64,000 nt of DNA from Platycnemis pennipes (taxonomy: Eukaryota; Arthropoda; Insecta; Odonata; Platycnemididae): positions 23,019,805 to 23,083,804 of the forward strand of contig OW121856.1 of assembly GCA_933228895.1 (NCBI GenBank). The letters are read 5' to 3'. Made by a program: the position numbers and the translations under genes. The notes beneath the pieces were generated by a model. It did not search any database, was not told the DNA's origin, and worked only from the letters and a program-made list of their open reading frames with translations. Shown piece after piece: positions 24,429-33,763 of the stretch. Each line of letters begins with the position of its first letter. Within the stretch, counting starts at the first letter, position 1.

Positions 24429-25440
24429 ACGTCTTAGAAATAAATTTAAAAATGTTATGATTCCCCTCCCCAAATTAGCCTTCTTTCTGTTCTCCTTCAT
24501 GGCATTTTGAAAATTTTTATTTCTCCTAATCTATGCTACAGTATATTATTAGATTTAGAAGAATTACACCTGGAGAAACTCTTTTCGTTTCTCCTTTTTT
24601 CTCGTAAGGATAGCTTAAAACAGTTTTGGTTATGAGTAATGTACAGATGGACTCGACGTAATATAGTCTACGATTTTATTTCATTCTTCAGCGGCAGATT
24701 GAGAAAGGTAATACAGTTTGAAGTCCTTAGTTTCTAAAAAAAATATATCAAATCATATTTGATGGATGAAATTCAAATAAAAATAAATAACCTCATGGGA
24801 TTATTAGTCTCGATTTGATTTCTATTAGAAATATTTTTAAATGTTCGTGACTTCAATATAAAATGGAGGAAAAACCCAATGGCTTTTTTCATGGTAGCCA
24901 TGGATGATCTCCTCCCTGACTAAGAATTACACATGGTTGTCTTCTTTTGTAAGCTGTAGCGTTCTCTTCAACCTACTGATATAAAAAATGGCTCTTGATC
25001 TGCCAATATAGTTTCAAAATAATTATCCTTCAAAAGCGTCTTTACAAGCATTAGAGAAGATGTCTTCCTCATTTTCTTGTTTGGCAGCATATGGAGAACG
25101 ATCTAAAAATCTTTGATTTGTCATCAGGATGAATTTTCTTCGGGAAATCCAAGCATTTTTAGCTGTGCAATTCGTATTTTTACTTTTTCACTAAGGTTCA
25201 ATAGCAAGCCAGTGCAAGAGATTAGGAAAAGCGTGGAGCACATCGGTTTCTTCTGATACCGATATAAAATGCTAACTAAGTGTAGCGGTAGCATTAAATA
25301 CCATTCATATAGTTTGCTCACATTCTCGTGATGGTCTACAAAGAACTCGCCCCGTGTAATGCAAAGTCGTAAGGAAAATAAACGCTGTACCCATTAGTCT
25401 TAAAATCTATTTCTTATTGTAATTTTCTTAACTTATAGAC
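24429..25440. other. Spacer between inverted arms, no recognisable gene
   Basis: About 1 kb of AT-rich sequence. A minus-strand frame at 25,124-25,321 of about 65 codons has no recognised domain. If the inverted repeat is a transposon this would be its interior, and no transposase could be read in it. Confidence 0.45.
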
Positions 25441-25999
25441 CCTAATGGGGTCGTTTACCATATTTTTTTATTGCCGAATATGATAGAGTTTGTGAAATAA
25501 AAAGACCCGTATTTTTCCGTTTTTTGATCCGTCAATTATTTCTCGAGTTATAAGCGACGAAAAACTTATGTTCTTAACCCTTTCGGAAAAGTGGGTGTGG
25601 TGCAACCTCTGACGTATATCTACTTCGTCCAATCACAACTGAGCCCGCGAAGCTACTTCGCCTTATCGCAAAGGGGGGGACACAGCTGGCTCTCCCAATG
25701 GGAGCGATTACGACAGCATCTGTGCGAGAAGACCTTCCGAGAACCCCCCTCCACTCCCTCCCCCCCTCCCCTCCCCTAAGAGCAGTCCAAGGACAGGAGG
25801 AAAATGACGTCAATGTTATCACAGCAGCTTTTTCGGTGGGCGTCACCTTTTATTTATTTTAATTTTTGATTTATGAGTGAATGGTTGTGGTTAGAAGATT
25901 AATTTTTTCACTAAAATTCATTTTTCGTTCCCATCTAACAATTTCATGCAAAAAATTGCGATTTCGGTTCCGAGTAAACGCCCCCATTATTGCCATAAT
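25441..25999. repeat. Right arm of the long inverted repeat (~0.56 kb)
   Basis: It is the reverse-complement partner of 23,667-24,186. It starts with CCTAATGGGGTCGTTTACC and ends near GTAAACGCCCCCATTATTG. The CRE palindrome TGACGTCA is kept at 25,805-25,812, as are the two CCAAT motifs (GTCCAATCAC and CTCCCAATGG). It has a longer pyrimidine/C tract than the left arm. Outside both arms the flanks do not match, apart from a short GCCATAAT word whose placement does not give a clean target-site duplication. Confidence 0.85.
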
Positions 26000-26784
26000 T
26001 TAGAAAAAAACGTTGTCTTCAAGTTTATCACTTAATTTTACAACATCAAACCCTAAACTAGTGTGACAAATAAAATCGATGGTCGGCCAGTTAACTTGGT
26101 TGAATTTAGTCATAGTTATGAAAAAACACCTTGTTGATTCCACAATTTATTAGAGTCTACAATAGTGTAAAAATAAATTGTGGAATCAACCAAATATTTT
26201 TTCATTTCTATCCAATCCCGGTTTCCTTACTGCTCTTAGCAATTTTCTCTACTAAGCACGTATGTAAATGCCTTTAATATTTGGCATCTCAACAAGCCAA
26301 GGCCCGGACGCAAGTTTCAACTTGCGCCAGATTTCACGGCTGGCTCGAATCTCGGGAGGCAACTCAAAGAGACTTTATTTACTTCGCAACATCCCGAGAG
26401 ACACTTCAATCGAGTAGCAGAAGAGGGACTACGTCGTGACGAAGATGTATCACATTGCAGCAGAGCGCTCCCCGCAAATCCCACCTTTGAGCCTTCATGT
26501 GTTGAAACTCGAATCCACGGCACTCAAGGTCCCCTTCCGCAAACGACGCCCATGTTTAGTTCTCGTCGCGTGCGGAGTTGTCTCCACGTTGGTCAAGCGC
26601 AAAAGGGATGAGTTTTTCGCCCAAGTCACCGCAATGGAGAGAGAGGTGAGCCGTGTAACGCGAACAAAAGATAATCCTCGCTCTCCAGCATACCCTTTGT
26701 TCAACCCCCGCCTGACTGACGCAGTGCGATTCTACACCTGCAGAGGGACTCGTGATGTTGTCAGCAATTGAACGTAAATGCTTT
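26000..26784. other. Unassigned sequence; GC-richer at 26,290-26,760
   Basis: A 111-codon + frame (26,436-26,771) and two minus frames overlap in the GC-richer part. None has a recognised domain. Possible host exon or old repeat; not called. Confidence 0.4.
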
Positions 26785-26838
26785 CTGGCTCAGTGGATAG
26801 AAAGCCATCAGCAGCGGTGCTTAATCTCGATTCCCTCA
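26785..26838 (+). repeat. tRNA-derived SINE-like head
   Basis: CTGGCTCAGTGGATAGAAAG (from 26,785) is an excellent A-box/D-arm match. A B-box-like AATCTCGATTCCC follows at about 26,823-26,835. The A-to-B spacing, about 38 nt, is a little short for an intact tRNA, which supports a decayed tRNA-derived repeat rather than a functional gene. Confidence 0.45.
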
Positions 26839-27784
26839 GTGTAAGAACTGAACTTGGGTCCATTGCTCGTTAACACACCCATCGCTTTAAAAAAAGCGGC
26901 TCATCCAAATAAAACATACCTATAGGCGTAGTCAGTAGTACGTTTGCTTCCCTTAACATCCTATAAGGATTATAAAGGGTACCTTGCCAGCATACAGGCT
27001 CTACTTCTTGAAGTGTGTTCAAAGTTACCGCAATACTTAAAATTCCTTTCATATCATTATCAGAGAGAAACCCATGTACTCTGTGCCGTTCTAAGAGTGC
27101 TACACTGGTGAATTTTACATACTTTGGGTCTTGTTAATATATAAAATAAATAATTCACAAGATTTCTTAAAGCAACATTACCTAGATATTGGTTCTGGGA
27201 TTAAGATATCTGTCAAGATTGTATTTTCATTATCATGAACCCTAACGATAGAATATGGCCTAAAATGATGCCTAAGCAAGAATTATTACTTTGAATTTAA
27301 ATCAGCAGACCAAAATCCCTTATTTGCAAATGTGAGTAGGCAGTTATAAGAGATTTATAGAATTTACAATCAAATTAAGCAATCTTCAATCCTTAACCAG
27401 ACTGACGGATTTTAGAGTAAATTAACAGAAACTCCGAAGTTCATTGCAAAATAAAATCGGTGTTAAACTTTAAACATATTATTCTCTAGCTGTTCCAGTT
27501 GTCGAAAGTGTAACCTTTGGCTAAGCATGTGTCTCTAGCCCACAGTTATTGAGATGAATCATGTAGTACGTGAATTAATTGCTTCCCTGAGAAATTACTA
27601 GTTTCCTAGCCATCTATCACCAAATGTTTTTTCTCATCATCTCAATCTTCTTCATTTGCATCTTGGATTAAGGATTAATTAATGCAAAGCGTAAAATCAT
27701 ATTTTGAGTAATTAGACTCTATTGTAGGACTTTTCTCCTGATTCTATGTTTTGATGCAACGGCCTTCGCTATGTATAACATTTG
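26839..27784. other. Unassigned AT-rich sequence
   Basis: No gene, RNA gene or repeat could be supported. Confidence 0.5.
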
Positions 27785-27900
27785 TTCCCACGTTAGCTTC
27801 TCTCATTTAGCCTTGGCTCGGCTGTGGAACCAATAGCTGTGCTTCCCACGTTAGCTTCTCTCATTTAGCCTTAACTCGGCTGTGGAACCAATAGCTGTGC
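27785..27900. repeat. Tandem duplication, two 58-bp units
   Basis: The unit starting TTCCCACGTTAGCTTCTCTC at 27,785 recurs at 27,843. The two copies differ at only two adjacent positions (GG versus AA), which indicates a young duplication. Confidence 0.95.
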
Positions 27901-28647
27901 TACACTTTTTCCAAAATAGTTGTTTTAGAATTAAAATGTTGAATAGTCCTCATTTGAGGTTCCTAAATGCAGGCCAATAAATAATTGTTTGAATTATTGT
28001 ATGAATGCATGTTCGTGAGAAGGCAGAGAGGTGAGGTACTAATCGAAGGCTAATGGGGGTTTTCCGAGTTGTAGCAGCGTCATTAGGATTTTATGACGTT
28101 CCACTGGTGAGTTCATCCCACATCGTATAAACAACTGATAAAATTTTCTAGAATACACTCTGCAGGGTATTGCTCACCTGGTGCTTATTCCTGAGCTATT
28201 TGAAGTCCTCTCATACAAGAAAGTCCATGTATTATCCTTTTCCCTCTGTTGCACGTACTATTCTGATAGCACTAAGTTTCCGTGCAGCTAGTTTTTTGTG
28301 ACGAAAGCACTCAGAAATTCTCAATTTCGTACTGAAACTCCATTTGTTAATACCTTACTGTTTTGCTCACTAGACAAGCATCCTCCCAATAATTCATTTC
28401 CCTCAAGTTTAATATCGGTAATGGTTCGAGAGTGAATAAGCGGCAGGAGTGCGAATTGCCCATTGAGTGGAATTAGGAGGAAAAGCAAAGTGTGATATTT
28501 GCGGAACGAGCTATGAAGACAATGAGGAAATTCCTGAGTACAACATTTGATTCATCATAATTAAAAAACCGTATAATTGTGGTAGAGAGGAGAACAGTGA
28601 AAACGATTGTATAAAAAACTTGAGAGGACTTAAATGTGAGTTTTGCT
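27901..28647. other. 5' flank of the intact LINE
   Basis: AT-rich sequence with no recognised feature. The reading frame of the LINE ORF1 stays open upstream to about 28,620, but the composition there is like the flank and no conserved residues are seen, so this is probably not coding. Confidence 0.5.
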
Positions 28648-28661
28648 GTTCAGTCGCCGTC

Positions 28662-28690
28662 ACGAGCGGACGTCCCTCTCTTCCGCTCGT
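28662..28690 (+). repeat. 9-bp hairpin in the LINE 5' UTR
   Basis: ACGAGCGGA (28,662-28,670) and TCCGCTCGT (28,682-28,690) are perfect reverse complements around an 11-nt pyrimidine-rich loop. GC-rich stems near the 5' end of LINE RNAs can matter for translation or RNP assembly. That role is inferred. Confidence 0.8.
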
Positions 28691-28751
28691 AGCGAGGCCA
28701 AGGCCATGTGTTTATAGTTGTGCTCAACAAATAGTTTTCTGGAAATCGAAA

Positions 28752-29696
28752 ATGTCTAACTGCTTGGTGTGTAAAAAGGCAACTCGCAACACTACATTTG
28801 TGTCATGTGTGAATTGCAACAAAAAATTCCATGGCACATGCCTGGAAAGTGCTCTGACGAAAGAGGATATTGAAGCAATTGAAGACAGCGGACAGCCTTG
28901 GAGATGCAGCCGATGTTGTGAAGCCAGGCGAGCAACCATGGTTTCGGACCATACTGTTGGTGAGCTACCTAGCCAAGGATCGCAAAGTGTTGACATTGTG
29001 AAGTTATTTAGTGAACTCAGAAATGATTTAAAATCGACGGAGTGCAATTTGGGTAAATCTATAAATAAGCTTTACGAAAGAATGGATGAGTCCATGAAAG
29101 TTATCGAAGCTATTAGTAAGAGTTTAGATGAGTGTAATGGGAAAGTTGACGCTTTACAGTCCGAAAATAATATGCTCAGGAAGAAATTATCCGAGCAAAT
29201 GGTACGCTCCGATGATTTAGAGCAACGCTTGTTAGCAAATTGTGTCGAAATTCGTGGTATTCCCTACACGCCAAATGAAAATTTGCCGCAGTTAGTGGCA
29301 AAAATAGGTGTATACTTGGATGTTAAATTGAGTGAAGAAGACATCGACATTTGCTACCGTTATAAGCAAAAAGTGGGAAGTGCATCGAGCAGTGAGTCAG
29401 GCGCCATTCACGTGAGATTCGTGAGACAGAGCTTCAAAGAGAACGTTTTGACCAAGCGGAGGGTAAAGCGCAACCTGTCGACTCGCCATCTGGGATTTGG
29501 TGGATCTGATTCACCTATTTACGTCAATGAAGCACTTTGCCAAGGCCGGCGCCGAGTCCTGAGTGAAGCGAAGCAAGTCAAGAAAGCGAAAAACTACGAT
29601 TACTTGTGGGTAAGAGGAGGAAAGATATTGATGCGTAAAGCAGAAAAAGAGCCAGTTTTTGTGCTTACGTGTCTTGGTGATCTAAAAAACTTGTGA
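28752..29696 (+). CDS. LINE ORF1 protein: PHD finger, coiled coil, FP25-like domain (314 aa)
   Basis: ORF1 of the retrotransposon, expected to bind the element RNA and help assemble the ribonucleoprotein. The ATG at 28,752 is the first methionine in a frame that stays open from 28,620, and the zinc finger begins three residues later, which fixes the start. Residues 4-55 form a Cys4-His-Cys3 PHD-type finger (C4, C7, C19, C22, H27, C30, C52, C55). About 80-162 is rich in heptad-like Leu/Ile/Met and predicts a coiled coil. Residues about 163-310 (start VEIRGIPYTPNENLPQL) resemble the FP25-like domain found in ORF1 of CR1/Jockey-type elements and related to baculovirus FP proteins; its first part is RRM-like. 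The C-terminal part is strongly basic. Its stop (29,694-29,696) lies 11 nt before the ORF2 ATG, and a slippery A-AAA-AAC sits just before it. Confidence 0.85.
   Translation: MSNCLVCKKATRNTTFVSCVNCNKKFHGTCLESALTKEDIEAIEDSGQPWRCSRCCEARRATMVSDHTVGELPSQGSQSVDIVKLFSELRNDLKSTECNLGKSINKLYERMDESMKVIEAISKSLDECNGKVDALQSENNMLRKKLSEQMVRSDDLEQRLLANCVEIRGIPYTPNENLPQLVAKIGVYLDVKLSEEDIDICYRYKQKVGSASSSESGAIHVRFVRQSFKENVLTKRRVKRNLSTRHLGFGGSDSPIYVNEALCQGRRRVLSEAKQVKKAKNYDYLWVRGGKILMRKAEKEPVFVLTCLGDLKNL
29684..29690 (+). promoter_or_regulatory. Candidate -1 frameshift slippery heptamer at the ORF1/ORF2 junction
   Basis: AAAAAAC lies in the ORF1 frame as A-AAA-AAC, the classical X-XXY-YYZ arrangement, two codons before the ORF1 TGA. 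A -1 slip would put ribosomes exactly in the ORF2 frame, which is open from 29,681. A possible stem AGTCAA/TTGACT (29,723-29,728 with 29,759-29,764) lies downstream but is farther than the usual 5-9 nt spacer and weak. Stop-and-restart at the ATG 11 nt after the stop is the competing explanation. Confidence 0.5.
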
Positions 29697-29707
29697 TCAA
29701 ATTTTTA

Positions 29708-32623
29708 ATGGCAAATAAAAACAGTCAATGCATGTTAAACCGAGTTGGTTCAGAAATTTTGACTACTAATTTAACATTTGTTCACCAAAATATTCGTAGT
29801 TTAAGAAGTAACTTCGAATACTTGCTGACTAATCTAAATTCCTTCACCGAAAAAGCAGCAGTAATAATGTTAACAGAAATATGGATAACGAGCTCTGAGG
29901 TCGATATGTATAAAATTCCTGGTTATAAATGTTTTTCAAAATGTAATGACAATAGTAGAGCAAAAGGTGTGATGGTGTACGTTAAGGAAGAGATCAAATC
30001 TTGTTTAGTTCCAATAACAGTAGGTTCCGCTGACTGTATATTGTTACGCTTATCCTTAAATAGTATAGAAATACATCTGTTGTGTATTTACCGATACCAA
30101 AATATACCAGCAAAATCATTTTTTGAGGATATAGAACCTATTTTAAGAGACTGTAAAAATAATTTAGTAGTAATGGGGGATATTAATATAAATATACTGG
30201 CATATGATGACCAACGTGATCACTACATTAATCTGATGAGTTCTTACGGCTTAACCAGTATAATTGATCAACCTACCAGAATATTTAAAAATTCCGCAAC
30301 TTGTATTGATCATGTTTTTGCCAAAATTTACCATTCATATAAATATAAAATGTCTGTAAATGTGCACCATTTGGCTATCACTGATCATTCCATGGTTGAA
30401 TTTAACATTTCTACCTCTGAAATTCATTCCGATGACTGTACCAAGGGGAAAACAAATGTTGTAAAAAAAACAAACATTAAAACTTTCATATCCTTAGTTA
30501 ACAATGTTGACTGGTCTCCGGTATACACAGAGACCAATGCTTCCACAGCCTTTGATTTGATGATGGATTCTTTGTGTACCAGTCTTGAACAATCGAAATA
30601 CGAACTAAGTCCAAAAATTTCACCGATGTTTCTGAAACCTTGGATGAATGAAAACCTGCTGAAAATGATTGAAAATAGAAACGATCTCTTAAGGAAAATT
30701 AGGCGCCATCCTAACAACAACAGTCTTCGAATGAAATTTCTAAAGTATAGAAATAAACTAAGGAATAAATTAAGGTCTGCGTCAAATGAATACTATATGA
30801 ACAAATTTCAAGAATTTCGCGGTAATGTTGGACAACAATGGAATTTGTTAAAGGAATTGGTGGGAGAGAAAACAGCATGTCCTGATACTTTAGAATTGAA
30901 ATTAAATGGTAAAACAATAAAGAATTCATCTGATTTAGCGTCTGAATTTAATAATTACTTTATTAGTATCTTTGATTCAAGTAAAACCCGTATAAACATC
31001 AGTAAGCAATTGAAAAACCCTTGTGCTACACAATCTCCCCCCGGTTCTTTTTTCCTAGAGCCAGTTTTACCCACTGATATTATTAATATAGTCAAATCAC
31101 TTCCACAGAGGAAATCTCCAGGTCCTGACGGGATAAATACTAAAATGTTAAAGGTTATCATCCAAGATATTGCACCAGTATTTGCTCACGTATGCAACCT
31201 GAGCCTGTTAAATGGAGAATTTCCCAGTTCACTTAAGAAGGCTATTGTGATTCCAATTCATAAAAAGGGTGACAAAACTGAAGTACGGAATTACAGGCCT
31301 ATTTCATTGCTGTCAATTTTTTCCAAGATATTAGAAAAGCTTGTTAAATCTAGGTTGATTAAATTCTTGAACAAGTGCAACTTTTTTAGTCAAAATCAGT
31401 TCGGCTTTATGTCTAATAAGTGCACAGAGGATGCACTTGCCTTACACTTCAGTCAAGTGTATTCGGCAATAAACTCCCATAGGAGGGTGATTAGTTTATT
31501 TATTGACATTTCGAAAGCATTTGATACTTTGAACCATGACATTCTTTTAAGTAAACTGTATCATTTGGGTATACGTGGAGTCTCACTAAAATGGTTCCAA
31601 AGCTATTTACATGACCGTTCCCAGTGTGTACGAGTAAATGATCATCTCAGTGAATACAAAATGATTTGTTCTGGTGTACCTCAAGGTTCTGTATTAGGAC
31701 CAATCCTTTTTCTAATATATATTAATGACTTATGTGATCACACATTCAAAGGCAAACTAACTGCTTTTGCGGACGACATAGCTTTTTGCTATGCTTCGTT
31801 GACATGGAAGCAGCTAGAAAACAATGTGAACATGGACTTGTGTACTTTACGTGATTGGTTCGACTATAATGGACTGGAATTAAGTGAAAAGACTAAGTTT
31901 ATATGCTATGATTTATCTAATAGCTGTGTGCACAATTGGAAGATAATTTATCACAACTCTGATTGTGATAAAATATGTTGTTTCTGTCCTAAAATTGAGA
32001 AGGTAGAGGTGTATAAATACCTTGGTGTACACGTAGACCAATGTTTAAAATGGAAAAAGCACATTGAAGACGTTACTAAGGTGCTACGGTCCTGCTTATC
32101 CAAAATGTATTTTATTCGCAATAAATGCCCATTAATCTTTCGCAAGGCGATTTACTGCGCCCTTGCCCAGTCTAAGTTGACATATGGGTTGATTTGTTGG
32201 GGAAGTGCCTATAAAAATGCTTTGCAACCAGTTGTTGTGTTACAAAAGAGGATTGTTCGAATTCTAACTTTAAAAATCCGCTATGAGCACTCATTTCCTT
32301 TATTCCTAAAATTGAACTTACTTCCAATAAGGCATTTGTACTTGTACAGAACATTAAGGATGTTTTTCATCCGATCTGGTGATAGGCCTATATTGTTTGG
32401 AACGACTATTCTAAAAACTGGTTATAATACAAGAGACAAATACTTTATAAGGTATACCAAACCCAACATATCTATGTACAAAAGATCATTTGTGTATCTA
32501 GGGCCCAAAATGTACAACTTGCTGCCATACCATATAATTCATGCAAATAGTTCACCTGTCTTTCTTAAAAGATTAACAAAATGGTTGTTACAAAAAGAGG
32601 AAGTAGATTCATACTTGTGCTGA
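29708..32623 (+). CDS. LINE ORF2 protein: APE endonuclease and reverse transcriptase (971 aa)
   Basis: Multifunctional replication enzyme of the element: it nicks target DNA and reverse-transcribes the element RNA at the nick. The first ATG is 29,708; the frame is open from 29,681. The N-terminal APE-type endonuclease spans about 20-235 with the expected catalytic residues: N28 (HQNIRS), E57 (LTEIW), D158/N160 (MGDINI), and D226/H227 (ITDHSMV). The reverse transcriptase spans about 455-780: RKSPGPDGI (468-476), YRPISLLS (about 528), NQFGF, DISKAFDTLNHDILLSKL, CSGVPQGSVLGP (about 657-668), FADD (687-690) and YLGVH (about 770). The C-terminal region (to 971) ends in the 'YKRSFVYLGPKMYNLLP' block typical of CR1/L2/Jockey-group elements. 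No RNase H domain or zinc knuckle was seen. No stop or frameshift interrupts it, and length is normal for the group. Confidence 0.95.
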   Translation: MANKNSQCMLNRVGSEILTTNLTFVHQNIRSLRSNFEYLLTNLNSFTEKAAVIMLTEIWITSSEVDMYKIPGYKCFSKCNDNSRAKGVMVYVKEEIKSCLVPITVGSADCILLRLSLNSIEIHLLCIYRYQNIPAKSFFEDIEPILRDCKNNLVVMGDININILAYDDQRDHYINLMSSYGLTSIIDQPTRIFKNSATCIDHVFAKIYHSYKYKMSVNVHHLAITDHSMVEFNISTSEIHSDDCTKGKTNVVKKTNIKTFISLVNNVDWSPVYTETNASTAFDLMMDSLCTSLEQSKYELSPKISPMFLKPWMNENLLKMIENRNDLLRKIRRHPNNNSLRMKFLKYRNKLRNKLRSASNEYYMNKFQEFRGNVGQQWNLLKELVGEKTACPDTLELKLNGKTIKNSSDLASEFNNYFISIFDSSKTRINISKQLKNPCATQSPPGSFFLEPVLPTDIINIVKSLPQRKSPGPDGINTKMLKVIIQDIAPVFAHVCNLSLLNGEFPSSLKKAIVIPIHKKGDKTEVRNYRPISLLSIFSKILEKLVKSRLIKFLNKCNFFSQNQFGFMSNKCTEDALALHFSQVYSAINSHRRVISLFIDISKAFDTLNHDILLSKLYHLGIRGVSLKWFQSYLHDRSQCVRVNDHLSEYKMICSGVPQGSVLGPILFLIYINDLCDHTFKGKLTAFADDIAFCYASLTWKQLENNVNMDLCTLRDWFDYNGLELSEKTKFICYDLSNSCVHNWKIIYHNSDCDKICCFCPKIEKVEVYKYLGVHVDQCLKWKKHIEDVTKVLRSCLSKMYFIRNKCPLIFRKAIYCALAQSKLTYGLICWGSAYKNALQPVVVLQKRIVRILTLKIRYEHSFPLFLKLNLLPIRHLYLYRTLRMFFIRSGDRPILFGTTILKTGYNTRDKYFIRYTKPNISMYKRSFVYLGPKMYNLLPYHIIHANSSPVFLKRLTKWLLQKEEVDSYLC

Positions 32624-32816
32624 TTATAACTGGTTTTTTTTTACTTACGATTCTTTGTTGTTAAAAAAAAATTAACTTTATGTTGTCTTGTTCTTTATTT
32701 TCATACATTTTTGCTTACCTTATGTTGCGAGGAATAAGTTCCCTGTCAGTGTTAAAAACTAAAATTGTTTCATTTTTTTTCCATTTCCTTCGATTTCACA
32801 TGTGCCAATGTTTGTA

Positions 32817-32850
32817 AGGGTGTCATATACAGGTACCCTTCTGACACCCT
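32817..32850 (+). repeat. 9-bp hairpin in the LINE 3' UTR
   Basis: AGGGTGTCA (32,817-32,825) pairs perfectly with TGACACCCT (32,842-32,850) around a 16-nt loop that contains the palindrome GGTACC. An alternative pairing of AAGGG with CCCTT within the region is possible. CR1/L2-type reverse transcriptases are known to recognise stem-loops near the RNA 3' end, so this is a reasonable recognition site. The distance to the tail is about 75 nt. Confidence 0.75.
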
Positions 32851-32923
32851 AAATTATCTCCACGTGCTAAGTGTATGCATATATGTCTTGTTATATTTTA
32901 TGTAATGCTACTGGAGAAAATAA

Positions 32924-32943
32924 ATTCATTCATTCATTCATTC
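32924..32943 (+). repeat. LINE 3' tail, (ATTC)5
   Basis: Five exact ATTC units mark the 3' end of the retrotransposon; non-matching flank (AGTTATAACTG) follows. Short tandem-repeat tails in place of poly(A) are characteristic of CR1/L2-group elements. Confidence 0.85.
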
Positions 32944-32944
32944 A

Positions 32945-33763
32945 GTTATAACTGTTTTCACAACTGCGGGGAAGGAAAATTGAATATATTGCCTTGAGAA
33001 AAGTTTAAATGCGTGAAACAAGTAAGAAATCTTTAGGTAAATCAGGTATTATGAGTTTTGAATCTCATGAGAATTTACATACATTTGGACACGTGAAGCT
33101 AACGAAAATATCTTTCGTTTCACATTCCTGATTTTGGGCTTTGAGTATTGATGAAGGACTATTAAGACAAAAGGTCAATCAATGCCTACTAATAAATGAT
33201 ATATTATTTGAATTGGGGTTGCACTTGTAGAAATGCTTAACGGCTGTTTTGAAGAAAATATCTTTTTTGCTCCAAATTCCGGTTGTGATCCAATAAATTG
33301 AATGCTAGTGAGGAAGCTTTTTCCATTCTTGTGACCTAATAAATGGAAGTTCTTTTGAGGTTCATTCACGATAAGAAGTAAGTTGATTACACATGTTTAT
33401 GTGAAAATTTAATGCTGAAACAACCATTAAAGGAGCATTTTGAACATAGAAACTTTTCACCAAAAGACTCAAATTATCGACATTTTTTTAGTTTTTGAGT
33501 AAAATCAACTTTGAGTAAAAATACTCTTGAAAATAATTTTCGCTGCTAATTTTCCACACATTTTGTTGAAAATGGTATCACATACACTGGCATTCAAGCA
33601 TTTATTCATTCATTTTCCCAGAAACTGATTTTTTATTCGACGTCTTTCAATTATTCATAGACTCTTTATTTATTCCCGATTAAATTTTTTAGCTTAAAAA
33701 ATAGTGATTTATTCTAAGAATTGGCAGCAAATTAGTAACATGAGTTGCCCGCTCATATACAGC
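32945..33763. other. Unassigned AT-rich spacer between two LINEs
   Basis: No gene or repeat recognised between the intact LINE and the minus-strand decayed LINE tail that begins at 33,764. Confidence 0.5.

Larger units (their letters stand above)
28648..32944 (+). mobile_element. Near-intact CR1/L2-group non-LTR retrotransposon
   Basis: It contains a short GC-richer 5' UTR, ORF1 (28,752-29,696), ORF2 (29,708-32,623), a 0.3-kb AT-rich 3' UTR and a tail of five ATTC units (32,924-32,943) in place of poly(A). Both ORFs are uninterrupted and all main endonuclease and RT motifs are present, so the copy is young and possibly mobile. PHD-finger ORF1, an APE endonuclease, RT C-terminal blocks of the 'YKRSFVYLGPKMYNLLP' type and a short tandem tail are together typical of the CR1/L2/Daphne-like group. 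The exact clade needs a tree. The 5' edge is placed where composition changes, at about 28,648. No clear target-site duplication was found, as is common in this group. Confidence 0.85.

Noticed and set aside
23788..25846. Paired open frames in the two inverted arms as a duplicated gene
   Set aside because: The frames are explained by the shared GC-rich repeat sequence; they differ in length and reading and have no known domain.
28620..28751. N-terminal extension of LINE ORF1 upstream of the ATG at 28,752
   Set aside because: The frame is open but begins at a TTG, and the PHD finger starts right after the ATG at 28,752. The extension includes the 5' UTR hairpin.
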